Origin: Bacteroidota bacterium
Lineage (GTDB): Bacteria > Bacteroidota > Bacteroidia > Bacteroidales > CAIWKO01
Assembly: GCA_037133915.1 (NCBI GenBank)
Contig: JBAXND010000001.1
Coordinates: 62,001 to 126,000, forward strand
DNA: 64,000 bases
Direction of reading: 5' to 3'
Part shown: piece after piece, positions 42,078-51,341 of the stretch
Layout: each line of letters opens with the position of its first letter
Position numbering within the stretch: position 1 is the stretch's first letter
Translations under genes and position numbers: made by a program
Notes under the pieces: generated by a model
Told to the model about the DNA's origin: nothing
The model's database searches: none
What the model saw: the letters and a program-made list of their open reading frames with translations, nothing else

Positions 42078-44900
42078 TTATTTTTTATCCTCAGGCAATA
42101 ACACTGCACGGACGTAGTGATTTATTTTAAGATAACTTTTGGCTGCATCCTGAAGGTCCTTAATGGTAACGGCAGTCACAGCATCAGCGTAAGTTTTAAT
42201 TCCTTCCGGGCTGTCGTTATTGAAATAGATACTTTCTATTTTTGTTAACCAGAATTTATTGGTTTTGGCATCTACTTCCCGTTCGCGCAGCAGCAACTCT
42301 TTTGCTTTATCAAGGTCAACCGCTGTCGGACCTTTTTTACCAAGTTTTTCAACGATGCCCAGAACGGCTTTTGTAAGTTTTCCGGTATTTTTGGGAGAAC
42401 AGCCAAACATCACCATAAGATTAAACTCCGACTTAGGATACTGCTCACAGGTAAACTGAACCTGAGGGGAATAAACGCCACTCATTTCTTCCCGGATTAC
42501 TTCAATGAGTCTGATGCTGATAATTTCTTTCAGCATTCGCAGATGGAGTCGGTTTGCATCGGTCCATGCTATTGGTTCCGAAAAGGCAATTCCAACCATA
42601 CTTTTTGGTTCAGACCCTTTTTTAACGGTAACATCCGTTATCCCTGCAGGGAATTGCGGACCAACATCTTTCCATGTTTCGCTGCGACCATTTACCGGCA
42701 GGCTGCCCAGATATTTTTCAAATAACGGAAGCGCTGTATCGGCATTGATATTGCCGACAAAGAAGAATTTGAAATCGCCTGCATTGGCAAACCGTTCCGT
42801 ATAGATTGAATAAAGTTTATCGAGATTAATCTGGTCAAGCTGATATTCTTTCGGGAGCACTATTACTCTTGGATTATTGCTTGAAGTTGTTTTAACGAGC
42901 GTATCCATGAATGCATATACAGGATTGGAACCGATAAATTTCAGCTGATTTCGTGTACGCGACATAAACGAGCGAAAAGCGGCTGTATCTTTTCTGGGTG
43001 CCGTAAAATAAAGGTAGGTCAGTTGCAATAATGTTTCAAGGTCTTTGGGGGAGGTCTTTCCCGTGAAGCCTTCGCGGACATCATCAATGTAAGGCGAAAC
43101 ATCGGCAGTTTTTCCTTTTAATTTTTTATCAAGTTCGGTTTTACTGAAATTTCCAATGCCGCTTTGCGCCACAACTTTATCTGAAAACAATGCAGAAATA
43201 TAATCTTTGTCGGGATAAAGTGATGTGCCACCCTCGCTGTAAGCGGAAAAGATAATCTCGTCATTTTTGAAATCCGTGTTTTTGTAAATTACCTTGATGC
43301 CGTTTTTAAGTGTAAGTTCAGTATAACCCAAATCGGCATTTTCTTTGGTTGTCGTAATACCTGAACCGCTGAGTTTATTGGTTACCAGAGGTTCATCCTT
43401 GAATTTATCTTCGTAGTCCGCAATGTCCGATTTTTTAACTTTGGCAATGATATCCAGTACGGTCTGTTCAGCGGGAATTTTTATGCTTTCCTTTTCGGGA
43501 GCTGTGATGACCACCACCAGATTGTCGTCTGTAACCCATTTAGCGCCCAGTTCATTGATTTCTTTCAGTGTAATACCCGATAACAGTGCCTTTACCATTT
43601 CTGCTTCTTTACGGATTCCGGGAATAGGCTCCTGTGTCAGAAAATTACTCACGTATTCGCGTGCGAACCGCGCCGATTCTGTTTTATCATATTCTTTTGC
43701 CTGTTTTTCATAACGGCTTTTCGTGTCTTCTATCTGGCGATCCAGCTCACTTTGCTTGAACCCGTATCGTTTCACGCGCTCACTCTCTTTCAGAAGTTGC
43801 TCCAGACCGCTTTCTATTTTATTTTCTTTTACCAATCCAACCAATGTATAAGCATCATTGGAGCGCGTTAAAAAATTACCATAGTAATTGTATGCCGCAA
43901 TAAACGGCGATTCTGGCTGTTCAATAATTTCGCGGTAGCGCGAATTGAGCATACTTGTATAAAGATCATTCATGAGTTTGGTACGATAATCATTAACCGT
44001 TTTAACAGGCATATCCGGGTGTTTGTAAAACACCATGATGTTAGAACTGGTTGCTTCTTTGTCGGTCACAATGCTTACCAACGGCTGTGTGTTTTCAGGA
44101 ATGGTAAAACTGACACGCGATTTTTCGTTTGACGGATTCTGAATTTTTCCGAAATGAGTTATTATCTGCTTTTCGGTCTCATTGACATCAATATCACCAA
44201 CTACAATGATAGCCTGCAAATCGGGACGATACCATGTTTTGTAAAAATCACGTAAGGTGTCATGCTTGAAGTTTTCTATAATGTTAACATCACCAATGGG
44301 AAGTCGTTCCGCGTATTTTGAATTTTTAAAGATTACCGGAAAATATTTTTTTCGCATGCGGTCGTCAGCACCCAAACCGAGCCGCCACTCTTCGGTAATA
44401 ACACCGCGTTCCTTGTCTATTTCTTTGCCATCGAACGTAACATTGTGTGCCCAGTCTTCAAGCACCATGTATCCTTTTTCGAGGAGCTCTTTGTTATCAG
44501 AAGGCAGTTGCAGCATGTAAACTGTTTCATCAAAACTGGTATAAGCGTTAATATCGGCACCGAACTTAACGCCGAGTTTTTGAAGGTAATCAACCAGTTC
44601 GTTTTTCGGAAAATTCTTTGTTCCGTTAAAACACATATGTTCGGTAAAATGTGCCAGCCCTTTCTGGTTATCGCTTTCAAGAACAGAACCGGCATTCACT
44701 GCGAGACGCATTTCCACTCTTTTTTCCGGTTTAATATTTCTGCGGATATAGTAAACCAGACCATTTTCGAGCCTGCCTATTTTAACATCGGGATCGGTGC
44801 TTATGGCATCGGCGGGGTTAATTTTTTCTTGCGAAAAAGCAGAACCGACGGCTATAAGAAGCGTAAGTGCCAGTAAGGAAAAATTGCGTAAGTGTCTCAT
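42078..44900 (-). CDS. M16 family zinc metallopeptidase, PqqL-like (third gene)
   Basis: 940 residues from the ATG at 44900; the frame extends two codons to a TTG. Signal peptide, HxxEH near residues 84-88 (AHFTEHMCF, followed by NGTKNFPKNELVDYLQKLG), and the downstream Glu in GVITEEWRL. The C-terminal half carries LIEVIREEMSGVYSPQ with the Arg/Tyr pair. It belongs to the PqqL/PqqE-like branch common in Bacteroidota and is clearly less related to the other two than they are to each other. Predicted periplasmic peptidase with intact zinc site. It is the first of the three M16 genes in transcription order, beginning after dnaX. Confidence 0.93.
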   Translation of the reverse strand: MRHLRNFSLLALTLLIAVGSAFSQEKINPADAISTDPDVKIGRLENGLVYYIRRNIKPEKRVEMRLAVNAGSVLESDNQKGLAHFTEHMCFNGTKNFPKNELVDYLQKLGVKFGADINAYTSFDETVYMLQLPSDNKELLEKGYMVLEDWAHNVTFDGKEIDKERGVITEEWRLGLGADDRMRKKYFPVIFKNSKYAERLPIGDVNIIENFKHDTLRDFYKTWYRPDLQAIIVVGDIDVNETEKQIITHFGKIQNPSNEKSRVSFTIPENTQPLVSIVTDKEATSSNIMVFYKHPDMPVKTVNDYRTKLMNDLYTSMLNSRYREIIEQPESPFIAAYNYYGNFLTRSNDAYTLVGLVKENKIESGLEQLLKESERVKRYGFKQSELDRQIEDTKSRYEKQAKEYDKTESARFAREYVSNFLTQEPIPGIRKEAEMVKALLSGITLKEINELGAKWVTDDNLVVVITAPEKESIKIPAEQTVLDIIAKVKKSDIADYEDKFKDEPLVTNKLSGSGITTTKENADLGYTELTLKNGIKVIYKNTDFKNDEIIFSAYSEGGTSLYPDKDYISALFSDKVVAQSGIGNFSKTELDKKLKGKTADVSPYIDDVREGFTGKTSPKDLETLLQLTYLYFTAPRKDTAAFRSFMSRTRNQLKFIGSNPVYAFMDTLVKTTSSNNPRVIVLPKEYQLDQINLDKLYSIYTERFANAGDFKFFFVGNINADTALPLFEKYLGSLPVNGRSETWKDVGPQFPAGITDVTVKKGSEPKSMVGIAFSEPIAWTDANRLHLRMLKEIISIRLIEVIREEMSGVYSPQVQFTCEQYPKSEFNLMVMFGCSPKNTGKLTKAVLGIVEKLGKKGPTAVDLDKAKELLLREREVDAKTNKFWLTKIESIYFNNDSPEGIKTYADAVTAVTIKDLQDAAKSYLKINHYVRAVLLPEDKK

Positions 44901-44948
44901 GGGCAAAAGATAGGAATATGATTTTGGGTTAATATGCGTTAATTGGTA

Positions 44949-46676
44949 TTAATAATCAATTTCGAGGTCAAGTTGGTTTTTGAGCTTATTCAGTGCCGGA
45001 TTCATTTCGGCCATTTTTTTGAATTTATCTACCGAAGTATAGGGACGGTCTTCAGTGGTGTTTTGTGTAACCGAAGTGTTGATGGATACCTGCCCGTTTT
45101 TAAGCTCCTTGCGGAGAAAGGCGAGCATATCATACTTTTTCTGGTTTATTTCTTCAGCCTGTACTTTGTTATCCACAATAAAATCGATTACGGCATTGTC
45201 GCTCAGTGTAGGCTTTCTTCGTGTAAGCGTACTGTAATAATTTGGTTGCTGCTGAAAAAATCCTTCAGCGAATCGTGCCCATGCGGCTTCAAGTTGTTCC
45301 TGTGTAAATGGCTCTGTTCCGTAGAATGCAAGCGGATCCTGTATTTCTTCATCTGTCTTTTCCTTATCGGGGGCGGGCTGATTTTTTAATGCCCTTATCG
45401 CGTCCATATTCACAACCGCTTTTTGTTGCGATTTGGATGAAATAACACGTTCAACAGTGGTGTTCAGCGACTTGGGCGCGGGATTCTCTGCAATAACTGG
45501 CGCTTCAACAACTGGTGCAGCCTCTATTACGAGGGGTTCATCCTTTTTTTTTAAGGCCTCTGCATCCTGCGTTGGCTGTTTCTGTGAGGTTGGCGTACAC
45601 ATTTGCATAAAAGCAAGCTCCAGATGCAAACGCTTGTTGTTGCTGATTTTATAAGTGGTATCGCACGCATTCGCAATATTAAGACAACGCATCAGAAAAT
45701 CAACGGGGCATTTCTGTGATTGTTCCTGATACCTTTTGCGTATATTTTCGCCGGTTTCAAGAAGCCGCAGTGTTGCCGGGTCCTTACAAACCAGCAGGTC
45801 GCGGAGGTGAGAGGCGAAGCCGGCAAGGTAATGGTGCCCGTCAAAACCATTGTCAATAACCTGATCTATCTGAAGCAGTACTCCGTTAATCTCATTTTCC
45901 AGAAGTAAAGAGGTCATCTTAAAATAGAACTCATAATCCAGAATGTTGAGGTTGTCGAGTACCGATTGATAGGTAATGTTTCTGTCGGTTGATGATGCTA
46001 TTTGGTCAAAGATTGAAAGTGCATCGCGCAAAGCGCCGTCTGCCTTTTGAGCAATAAGATGAAGCGCATCCGATTCAGTTGTTATACCTTCCTCTTTTGC
46101 AACCCAGGCAAGATGCTGGGCAATATCGTCAATCATGATACGCCTGAAATCGAAAATCTGGCAGCGTGATAGAATGGTCGGAAGTATCTTGTGCTTTTCG
46201 GTTGTAGCAAGAATAAATTTCGCGTAAGCAGGCGGTTCTTCAAGTGTTTTCAGGAAGGCGTTGAATGCCGCCGACGAAAGCATATGAACCTCATCAATGA
46301 TATACACTTTGTATTTGCCTGCCTGAGGCGGTATACGCACCTGATCTACAAGTGAGCGGATATCATCCACGGAATTGTTGGATGCGGCATCCAGTTCATG
46401 AATATTGAAGGACGTGAGCTCATTGAACGATAAGCATGACGGACATTCGTTGCAGGCTTCGAACTCAGGAGTTACATGGGTGCAATTGATTGTTTTTGCA
46501 AGAATACGGGCACAGGTGGTTTTGCCAACACCGCGCGGGCCGCAGAAAAGGAAAGCCTGAGCGAGCTGGTTATTCTTGATGGCGTTCTTCAGGGTGTTGG
46601 TAATGGATTTTTGTCCAACCACCATTTCAAACGTTGACGGGCGGTATTTTCGGGCAGAAACAATAAAATTCTCCAT
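44949..46676 (-). CDS. dnaX: DNA polymerase III gamma/tau subunit
   Basis: 575 residues. AAA+ clamp-loader domain with Walker A GPRGVGKT (46-53), the four-Cys zinc site (Cys65, 75, 78, 81), DEVHMLS Walker B, sensor region (ILATTEKHKILPTILSRCQIFDFRRI) and domain III. A Pro/Ala/Glu-rich linker follows (about 370-450), then a short C-terminal tail (about 460-575). The tail is shorter than the tau domains of gamma-proteobacteria, as usual in Bacteroidota. It loads the beta clamp on DNA. No obvious programmed frameshift site was seen. It has its own -7 box 33 bases upstream. Confidence 0.95.
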   Translation of the reverse strand: MENFIVSARKYRPSTFEMVVGQKSITNTLKNAIKNNQLAQAFLFCGPRGVGKTTCARILAKTINCTHVTPEFEACNECPSCLSFNELTSFNIHELDAASNNSVDDIRSLVDQVRIPPQAGKYKVYIIDEVHMLSSAAFNAFLKTLEEPPAYAKFILATTEKHKILPTILSRCQIFDFRRIMIDDIAQHLAWVAKEEGITTESDALHLIAQKADGALRDALSIFDQIASSTDRNITYQSVLDNLNILDYEFYFKMTSLLLENEINGVLLQIDQVIDNGFDGHHYLAGFASHLRDLLVCKDPATLRLLETGENIRKRYQEQSQKCPVDFLMRCLNIANACDTTYKISNNKRLHLELAFMQMCTPTSQKQPTQDAEALKKKDEPLVIEAAPVVEAPVIAENPAPKSLNTTVERVISSKSQQKAVVNMDAIRALKNQPAPDKEKTDEEIQDPLAFYGTEPFTQEQLEAAWARFAEGFFQQQPNYYSTLTRRKPTLSDNAVIDFIVDNKVQAEEINQKKYDMLAFLRKELKNGQVSINTSVTQNTTEDRPYTSVDKFKKMAEMNPALNKLKNQLDLEIDY

Positions 46677-46708
46677 GGTTCAGATAAATTCGGTTTTTCC
46701 GGGAATCA

Positions 46709-46716
46709 CAAAGGTA
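46709..46716 (-). promoter_or_regulatory. -7 promoter box (TACCTTTG) for dnaX
   Basis: TAnnTTTG on the minus strand, 33 bases before the dnaX start. Confidence 0.4.
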
Positions 46717-46857
46717 ACATTTTTTGAATTTTACGGTTTCGTTTGCAAAACGGCTGCAAATTAAAGTTATCTGACGGAAGTGCAAAATGTTTTATACCAC
46801 CGGCTCTGTTTCATCAATGAAAGAACCGAACGGTTCAATAAGAAGACGTCTGAAAAT

Positions 46858-46892
46858 TTAAACGGGGAAGAACTTTCGTGCTTCCCCGTTTG
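46858..46892 (-). terminator. Terminator after the DUF2795 gene
   Basis: AACGGGGAAG (46861-46870) pairs with CTTCCCCGTT (46881-46890) around a 10-base loop. On the minus strand TTTAAATTTT follows. It begins 4 bases after the stop. Confidence 0.7.
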
Positions 46893-46893
46893 G

Positions 46894-47115
46894 TTAATAT
46901 TCATCTTCGTGAAAGAAGAAATCTTCCTTGGTAGGATAATCGGGCCAGATATCTTCGATGCTTTCGTAGATCTCACCTTCGTCCTCAATTTCCCGAAGAT
47001 TTTCGATGACTTCCATCGGAAGACCAGACCGTGTTGCATAGTCGATCAGCTCATCTTTGGTTGCAGGCCAGGGAGCGTCTTCGAGCTTGGATGCCAATTC
47101 AAGGGTCCAATACAT
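46894..47115 (-). CDS. Small conserved acidic protein, DUF2795
   Basis: 73 residues, strongly acidic, with the DUF2795 core PATKDELIDYATRSGLPMEVIENLREIEDEGEIYESIEDIWPDYP and a FFFHEDEY tail. The family is short, highly conserved across Bacteroidota and of unknown function; it is cytoplasmic by lack of a signal. It has a promoter upstream and a terminator just downstream, so it is monocistronic, which fits a well expressed housekeeping gene. The length matches the family. An antisense open frame covers the same bases and is a shadow. Confidence 0.9.
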   Translation of the reverse strand: MYWTLELASKLEDAPWPATKDELIDYATRSGLPMEVIENLREIEDEGEIYESIEDIWPDYPTKEDFFFHEDEY

Positions 47116-47141
47116 AATTTTCGGTTTTTCTGAATTTTTTG

Positions 47142-47173
47142 CAAAAATATAATTAATCCTGTCAAAAAGTCAA
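47142..47173 (-). promoter_or_regulatory. Promoter of the DUF2795 gene (TTG, 21-base spacer, TATTTTTG)
   Basis: On the minus strand TTG (47173-47171) and TATTTTTG (47149-47142) with 21 bases between, 27 bases before the start. Confidence 0.5.
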
Positions 47174-47306
47174 GAAAAAAAACAAATTAATCAGATTCGT
47201 CTAAAATGCAAACGATTAGCGGTGCAGATTTATTTCGAAATGAATAAGAAATCGCTCCCGGATACTGATTTACCGAGTATTTGCCTGTGCAACCCGTAAT
47301 TTTCGA

Positions 47307-47867
47307 CTATTTTGGTTTCCACTGAATTTCTTCGGCACCGTGGTCTTTGGCAAGTTTACGAGCAAGCACGAAGAGGTAATCTGAAAGGCGGTTCACATAT
47401 TTTAATATGAGCGCATCCACTTCTCTTTCGGCTGCCAGATGCACAATGATGCGCTCGGCCCGGCGACACACCGTGCGTGCAACATGACAATGCGATACCA
47501 GAATATGCCCGCCCGGTAAAATAAAATGACGCAGAGCAGGTAAATTGTCATTCATGCTGTCGATTTCATTTTCAAGTGTCAGAATATCGTCTTCTGCTAC
47601 CTGTGGTAGTCCTTTCAGCGATTCGGCTGAGTCGGCCGCCAGGTGCGATTCGATATTAAACAGAATTACCTGTACATGGCCCAGTATTTTTTTTACATGA
47701 TGATCAATATCCTGATCGCGCAGCAGACCAATGAAGGAATTCAGCTCATCAACGGTGCCGTAGGCTTCAATTTGAAGGCTATACTTGGGAACGCGGGTTC
47801 CGCCTATAAGTGCCGTTCTGCCCTTGTCGCCTGTACGGGTATAAATTTTTAATTCTTTTTTAGGCAT
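47307..47867 (-). CDS. Cob(I)alamin adenosyltransferase (PduO type)
   Basis: 186 residues, a four-helix-bundle ATP:corrinoid adenosyltransferase. The N-terminal ATP-binding motif TRTGDKGRTALIGGTRVPK and the helix motif VARTVCRRAERIIVHL (with the Arg/Arg/Glu set) match the PduO/MMAB family, not CobA. It makes adenosylcobalamin, the cofactor of methylmalonyl-CoA mutase, which fits the carboxylase genes at 8-9.6 kb. It is monocistronic with a -7 box 40 bases upstream; a 6-bp inverted repeat lies in the short leader. Confidence 0.93.
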   Translation of the reverse strand: MPKKELKIYTRTGDKGRTALIGGTRVPKYSLQIEAYGTVDELNSFIGLLRDQDIDHHVKKILGHVQVILFNIESHLAADSAESLKGLPQVAEDDILTLENEIDSMNDNLPALRHFILPGGHILVSHCHVARTVCRRAERIIVHLAAEREVDALILKYVNRLSDYLFVLARKLAKDHGAEEIQWKPK

Positions 47868-47882
47868 ATGAAATGCATTTTC

Positions 47883-47914
47883 CGGAGCTGGCTCCGATGT
47901 TCATTACAAATATA
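47883..47914 (-). promoter_or_regulatory. -7 box (TATATTTG) and leader hairpin of the adenosyltransferase gene
   Basis: TATATTTG (47914-47907) matches TAnnTTTG, 40 bases before the start. Between it and the gene lies CGGAGC-TG-GCTCCG (47883-47896), a perfect inverted repeat that could fold in the transcript. No cobalamin riboswitch is recognisable. Confidence 0.35.
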
Positions 47915-48079
47915 ATGTTTTTGGACTGCTTGCCACCTCAATGAAATATTATACGTGGCCGAACTGTTCGGGATAGAAAATTTATAAAATTATCCGTTAA
48001 TAAACGTTAACGTGCGTTTCTATAAATTAATTTTTTCGGAGCTCCTGCCGGACCAGATTGTTTGGTAGTGGCCGTTATA

Positions 48080-48295
48080 TTATTCCGGAATTTGAGTTTC
48101 GGAATCGCACGCAATATCTTTTTTCCGTGCTTTGATTATACGTTTGAAAAAATCAAAGGAATACAGAATTGCGACTACGAAAAGCAATACCGTAATCAGA
48201 ATCAGAATCAGAAGCGATTCGTCTCTTGCACTGCCGGTGCCGGCAAAGCAATAGTTCATTGATAAGACGAAGAGAACTGTCATGAACTTTTTCAT
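48080..48295 (-). CDS. Small membrane protein of unknown function
   Basis: 71 residues. A signal-peptide-like N-terminus (MKKFMTVLFVLSMNYCFAG) is followed by a polar stretch, one hydrophobic helix (LLILILITVLLFVVAILYSF, about 28-48) and a basic then acidic tail. It could be a small inner-membrane protein with a cleaved signal and one helix, or a two-helix hairpin. No family is recognised. A TAACTTTG box 38 bases upstream supports that it is a real gene. Confidence 0.5.
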   Translation of the reverse strand: MKKFMTVLFVLSMNYCFAGTGSARDESLLILILITVLLFVVAILYSFDFFKRIIKARKKDIACDSETQIPE

Positions 48296-48332
48296 TTCTT
48301 TTTTTTTAGGTGGCCGAAAACGTTTATGATTA

Positions 48333-48340
48333 CAAAGTTA
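48333..48340 (-). promoter_or_regulatory. -7 promoter box (TAACTTTG)
   Basis: TAnnTTTG on the minus strand, 38 bases before the small membrane protein. Confidence 0.4.
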
Positions 48341-48479
48341 AGGCAGAACTAACGCAATCCATACCAGTGAGGAAATATTTTTTCCACCGATATATTTTAG
48401 AAGTGTTTAAAACGACAATTAAATCATTGAAATGACGATCGGAATAGGGAAAGTTGTGGACTGTTTTCAGCAGTTTTTG

Positions 48480-49226
48480 CTATAATCCTGTATTAAGCAA
48501 TTTCCCGGAGCTGAGCAGCTTTTCGAGGTGTTTGTCGCCCGCTGTTTCCCGGATTGCATCAACATAGTTGATATTGTGAATATCGCTTCCAAGCAGGTCT
48601 ATCATCTCATCTTCGATGAGGTGCTGCGCAATTTTTTTCAGCGGACCGGAGTTTCTGCCTGCCAGCGAACCAATGTTCATTTGAAACAGTATCTCTCGAT
48701 CTTTCAGTGCGTCATAATGCTTAAAATTGCTGTGCCAGTATGAATATCGTTCGGGATGAGCAAGAATTATTTTATAACCGGATGTTTGAAGTTCAAATAA
48801 AATCGAGGCATAATCGGGGTAAGGCATATAGGTGGGCATTTCAACCAGAATGTGATTTCCGGAGAATGACAGCAGGTCGCCGCTTTTTATTTTCTCCATA
48901 AACCCTGAATCAATCATGTATTCGGCACCGACTTCAAGTTCAACATCAATGTCTTCTTCGCGCAGGCGTTGTTTCAATGTTGCAAATCCATCTCTGATAA
49001 TGTCAGAAGTATTAGGGAAATGTTCAGCCGAAATATGAGGTGTAGTAATCAGTTTTGTATAGCCCAGACTCATCATTTCGCGCACCAGTTCCACCGATTG
49101 GTCAAGTGAGGCCGAGCCATCGTCTATCCCCGGCACAAGATGCGAGTGCAGGTCAACCCTGAGGGCTGAAAGAAAGGGCGTGGAAGCCGTTTCTTTTTTA
49201 GAAAAGAAGCCGGATAAAAAACCCAT
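48480..49226 (-). CDS. PHP-family tyrosine phosphatase (CpsB/YwqE-like)
   Basis: 248 residues. The metal-binding PHP motif DLHSHLVPGIDDG (His27, His29, Asp35, Asp36) and the later HPERYSYW, NIGSLAGR and GSDIHN segments place it with the manganese-dependent tyrosine phosphatases CpsB, YwqE and Wzb-analogues that control capsule export. It dephosphorylates the tyrosine kinase of a Wzy/Wzc-type pathway; the kinase itself is not in the window. It is the last gene of the polysaccharide operon, 11 bases after the epimerase gene. Confidence 0.88.
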   Translation of the reverse strand: MGFLSGFFSKKETASTPFLSALRVDLHSHLVPGIDDGSASLDQSVELVREMMSLGYTKLITTPHISAEHFPNTSDIIRDGFATLKQRLREEDIDVELEVGAEYMIDSGFMEKIKSGDLLSFSGNHILVEMPTYMPYPDYASILFELQTSGYKIILAHPERYSYWHSNFKHYDALKDREILFQMNIGSLAGRNSGPLKKIAQHLIEDEMIDLLGSDIHNINYVDAIRETAGDKHLEKLLSSGKLLNTGL

Positions 49227-49237
49227 AATAGCACCAA

Positions 49238-50230
49238 TTACGACTGATAATATATTTTAAACCAATCAAGGGTTATCTCCAATCCTTGCCTGATAGTAAC
49301 GGCAGGGGCATATCCTAACAAAGCTGAAGCTTTGGAAACATCGGCAAGTGAATCGCGGATGTCGCCTGCTCTTTCTTCACGATATGTAGGTTCAAGGCTG
49401 CTTCCAGTAAGCTCTTTCAGGATGTTGAATAATTCATTCACCGAAGTTCTTCCGCCGCGGGCAATATTAAAAACCTGTCCGGGCGCTTCGGTATGTGTTG
49501 TAAAAAGTGCACGGATATTTGCCTGTACAGCGTTTTCAACAAATGTAAAATCTCTTGTCTGCTCACCGTCGCCATTAATAAACAGTTGTTTATTGGTGAG
49601 CAGCGAATCAATAAACAGTGGAATTGCTGCGGCATATGGACCACCCGGATTTTGTCTGGGTCCGAAAATATTGAAATACCGCAGCCCGATTATCTGCATA
49701 TTGTAGATGGGTCCGAAAACGGTGGCATACATTTCATTCACATACTTTGTGACTGCGTATGGCGAAAGTGGTTTGCCTATTTTATCTTCCGTTTTGGGAA
49801 GTGTTTTGCTGTCGCCATAAACTGATGATGAGCTTGCATAAACAACGCGTTTAACGCCGGCGTCGCGGGCTGCAACAAGTATATTCAGCTGACCGTTTAC
49901 ATTGGTTGCATTGGTAGCCGCAGGGTCTTTGACCGAGCGGGGTATAGAGCCAAGAGCTGCCTGATGAATCACATAATCAATTCCGCTGCAAGCTGTAGCA
50001 CAGGTTTCCGTATTGCAGATGTCTCCTTCTATAAACTCAAAATGCGGATTTCCGAAGTAGGACTCAATATTTTTTTTGAAGCCAGTTGCCAGATTATCGA
50101 GCACGCGAACTTTGGCTGCGCCGTGCTTCATAAGGTATTCAACAATATGAGAGCCAATAAAACCTGCGCCTCCTGTTACCAAAAAGTTAGTCTTATCAAT
50201 AGTTCCGGGGTGGTATGCTTGTTCGTACAT
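49238..50230 (-). CDS. NAD-dependent epimerase, WbpP/TviC-type UDP-N-acetylglucosamine 4-epimerase
   Basis: 330 residues of the extended SDR family. GGAGFIGS dinucleotide loop (about 20-27), the Ser in YASSSSVYG, and the YAVTK catalytic pair are intact. The stretch LRYFNIFGPRQNPGGPYAAAIPLF is the hallmark of the WbpP/TviC/Gne group, which interconverts UDP-GlcNAc(A) and UDP-GalNAc(A). It therefore probably makes the galacto form of an acetamido sugar for the surface polymer. It lies between rfbB and the CpsB-like phosphatase. A UDP-glucuronate epimerase remains possible. Confidence 0.82.
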   Translation of the reverse strand: MYEQAYHPGTIDKTNFLVTGGAGFIGSHIVEYLMKHGAAKVRVLDNLATGFKKNIESYFGNPHFEFIEGDICNTETCATACSGIDYVIHQAALGSIPRSVKDPAATNATNVNGQLNILVAARDAGVKRVVYASSSSVYGDSKTLPKTEDKIGKPLSPYAVTKYVNEMYATVFGPIYNMQIIGLRYFNIFGPRQNPGGPYAAAIPLFIDSLLTNKQLFINGDGEQTRDFTFVENAVQANIRALFTTHTEAPGQVFNIARGGRTSVNELFNILKELTGSSLEPTYREERAGDIRDSLADVSKASALLGYAPAVTIRQGLEITLDWFKIYYQS

Positions 50231-50267
50231 ATTCCTAAGTGCTTTGCCGTTATTTTAATCGGCTGAA

Positions 50268-51332
50268 TTAACGTTTTTTGTATTGTTGGTCGTAGTATTT
50301 CTGGTAATCGCCTGATGTAACATTATTGAGCCATTCGCTGTTGGCAAGATACCAGTCAACCGTTTTCTCAAGACCGCTTTCAAACTGCAACGATGGCGTC
50401 CAGCCAAGTTCTTTCTGGAGTTTCGATGAATCGATAGCATATCGCTGGTCGTGTCCGGCACGGTCCTTAACAAAGGTAATAAGTTTTTCGGAAGTCCCTG
50501 TATCACGGCCCAGTTTTGTGTCCATAATGCTACACAACAGGCGTATCAGGTCAATGTTGGTCCATTCGTTATTTCCGCCAATGTTATAGGTTTCACCATT
50601 TCTTCCTGATTGAAAAATAGTATGAATAGCTGCAGCATGGTCTTTTACAAATAGCCAGTCGCGGATGTTGTCGCCCTTGCCATAAACAGGAAGGGGTTTG
50701 TTATTCATGATATTATTAATGCAAAGCGGTATCAGCTTTTCCGGGAAATGATTGGGACCGTAGTTATTGGAACAGTTAGAAAGAACTACAGGCAGTTTGT
50801 ATGTGTGATGCCATGCACGTACCATATGGTCGGAACTGGCTTTTGATGCGGAGTACGGACTGCGGGGATCGTAGGCTGTTGTTTCTGTGAAGAGCCCTTC
50901 TGTTCCTAATGAACCATAAACTTCATCAGTGGAAACGTGGTAGAATCTTTTATGTTCAAAATTATCTTTCCATAAGTTCCGCGCGGCATTAAGCAGGTTT
51001 ACCGTACCAACAATATTGGTGAAGATAAATTCCATGGGGTTTTCAATGCTGCGGTCAACATGCGATTCGGCTGCGAGATGAATAACGCCGTCAAAGCGGA
51101 ATTCATTAAAAAGGTTCTTGATGAATTCGGCATCCACAATGTCACCTTTTACAAAACGGTAATTCGGTGCATTTTCGATATCGCTCAGGTTTGCCAGATT
51201 TCCTGCGTATGTGAGTTTATCGAGGTTTACTACAAGGTAATCGGGATGTTCGTTAACGAAAAGACGTACAACGTGTGAGCCAATAAAACCGGCGCCACCG
51301 GTAATCAGGATGGTCTTGTCGGGTTGTGCCAT
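50268..51332 (-). CDS. rfbB: dTDP-glucose 4,6-dehydratase
   Basis: 354 residues of the extended SDR family: [11 protein letters not shown] loop (13-23), [13 protein letters not shown] with the catalytic Thr-Asp-Glu, [14 protein letters not shown] with the Tyr-Lys pair, and [16 protein letters not shown]. It converts dTDP-glucose to dTDP-4-keto-6-deoxyglucose, the entry to rhamnose and other deoxysugars. RmlA, RmlC and RmlD are not in the window, so the final sugar is undetermined. It is 9 bases after galE in the same operon. An ungapped NAD site and all catalytic residues suggest activity. Confidence 0.93.
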   Translation of the reverse strand: MAQPDKTILITGGAGFIGSHVVRLFVNEHPDYLVVNLDKLTYAGNLANLSDIENAPNYRFVKGDIVDAEFIKNLFNEFRFDGVIHLAAESHVDRSIENPMEFIFTNIVGTVNLLNAARNLWKDNFEHKRFYHVSTDEVYGSLGTEGLFTETTAYDPRSPYSASKASSDHMVRAWHHTYKLPVVLSNCSNNYGPNHFPEKLIPLCINNIMNNKPLPVYGKGDNIRDWLFVKDHAAAIHTIFQSGRNGETYNIGGNNEWTNIDLIRLLCSIMDTKLGRDTGTSEKLITFVKDRAGHDQRYAIDSSKLQKELGWTPSLQFESGLEKTVDWYLANSEWLNNVTSGDYQKYYDQQYKKR

Positions 51333-51341
51333 GAGAAGTGT

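Noticed and set aside
46780..47133. 117-codon plus-strand frame opposite the DUF2795 gene
   Set aside because: The minus strand has a promoter, a conserved family and a terminator; the plus frame has none.
47868..47920. Cobalamin riboswitch upstream of the adenosyltransferase
   Set aside because: The leader is about 30 bases and shows only a small inverted repeat; a B12 riboswitch needs about 200 bases with conserved boxes.
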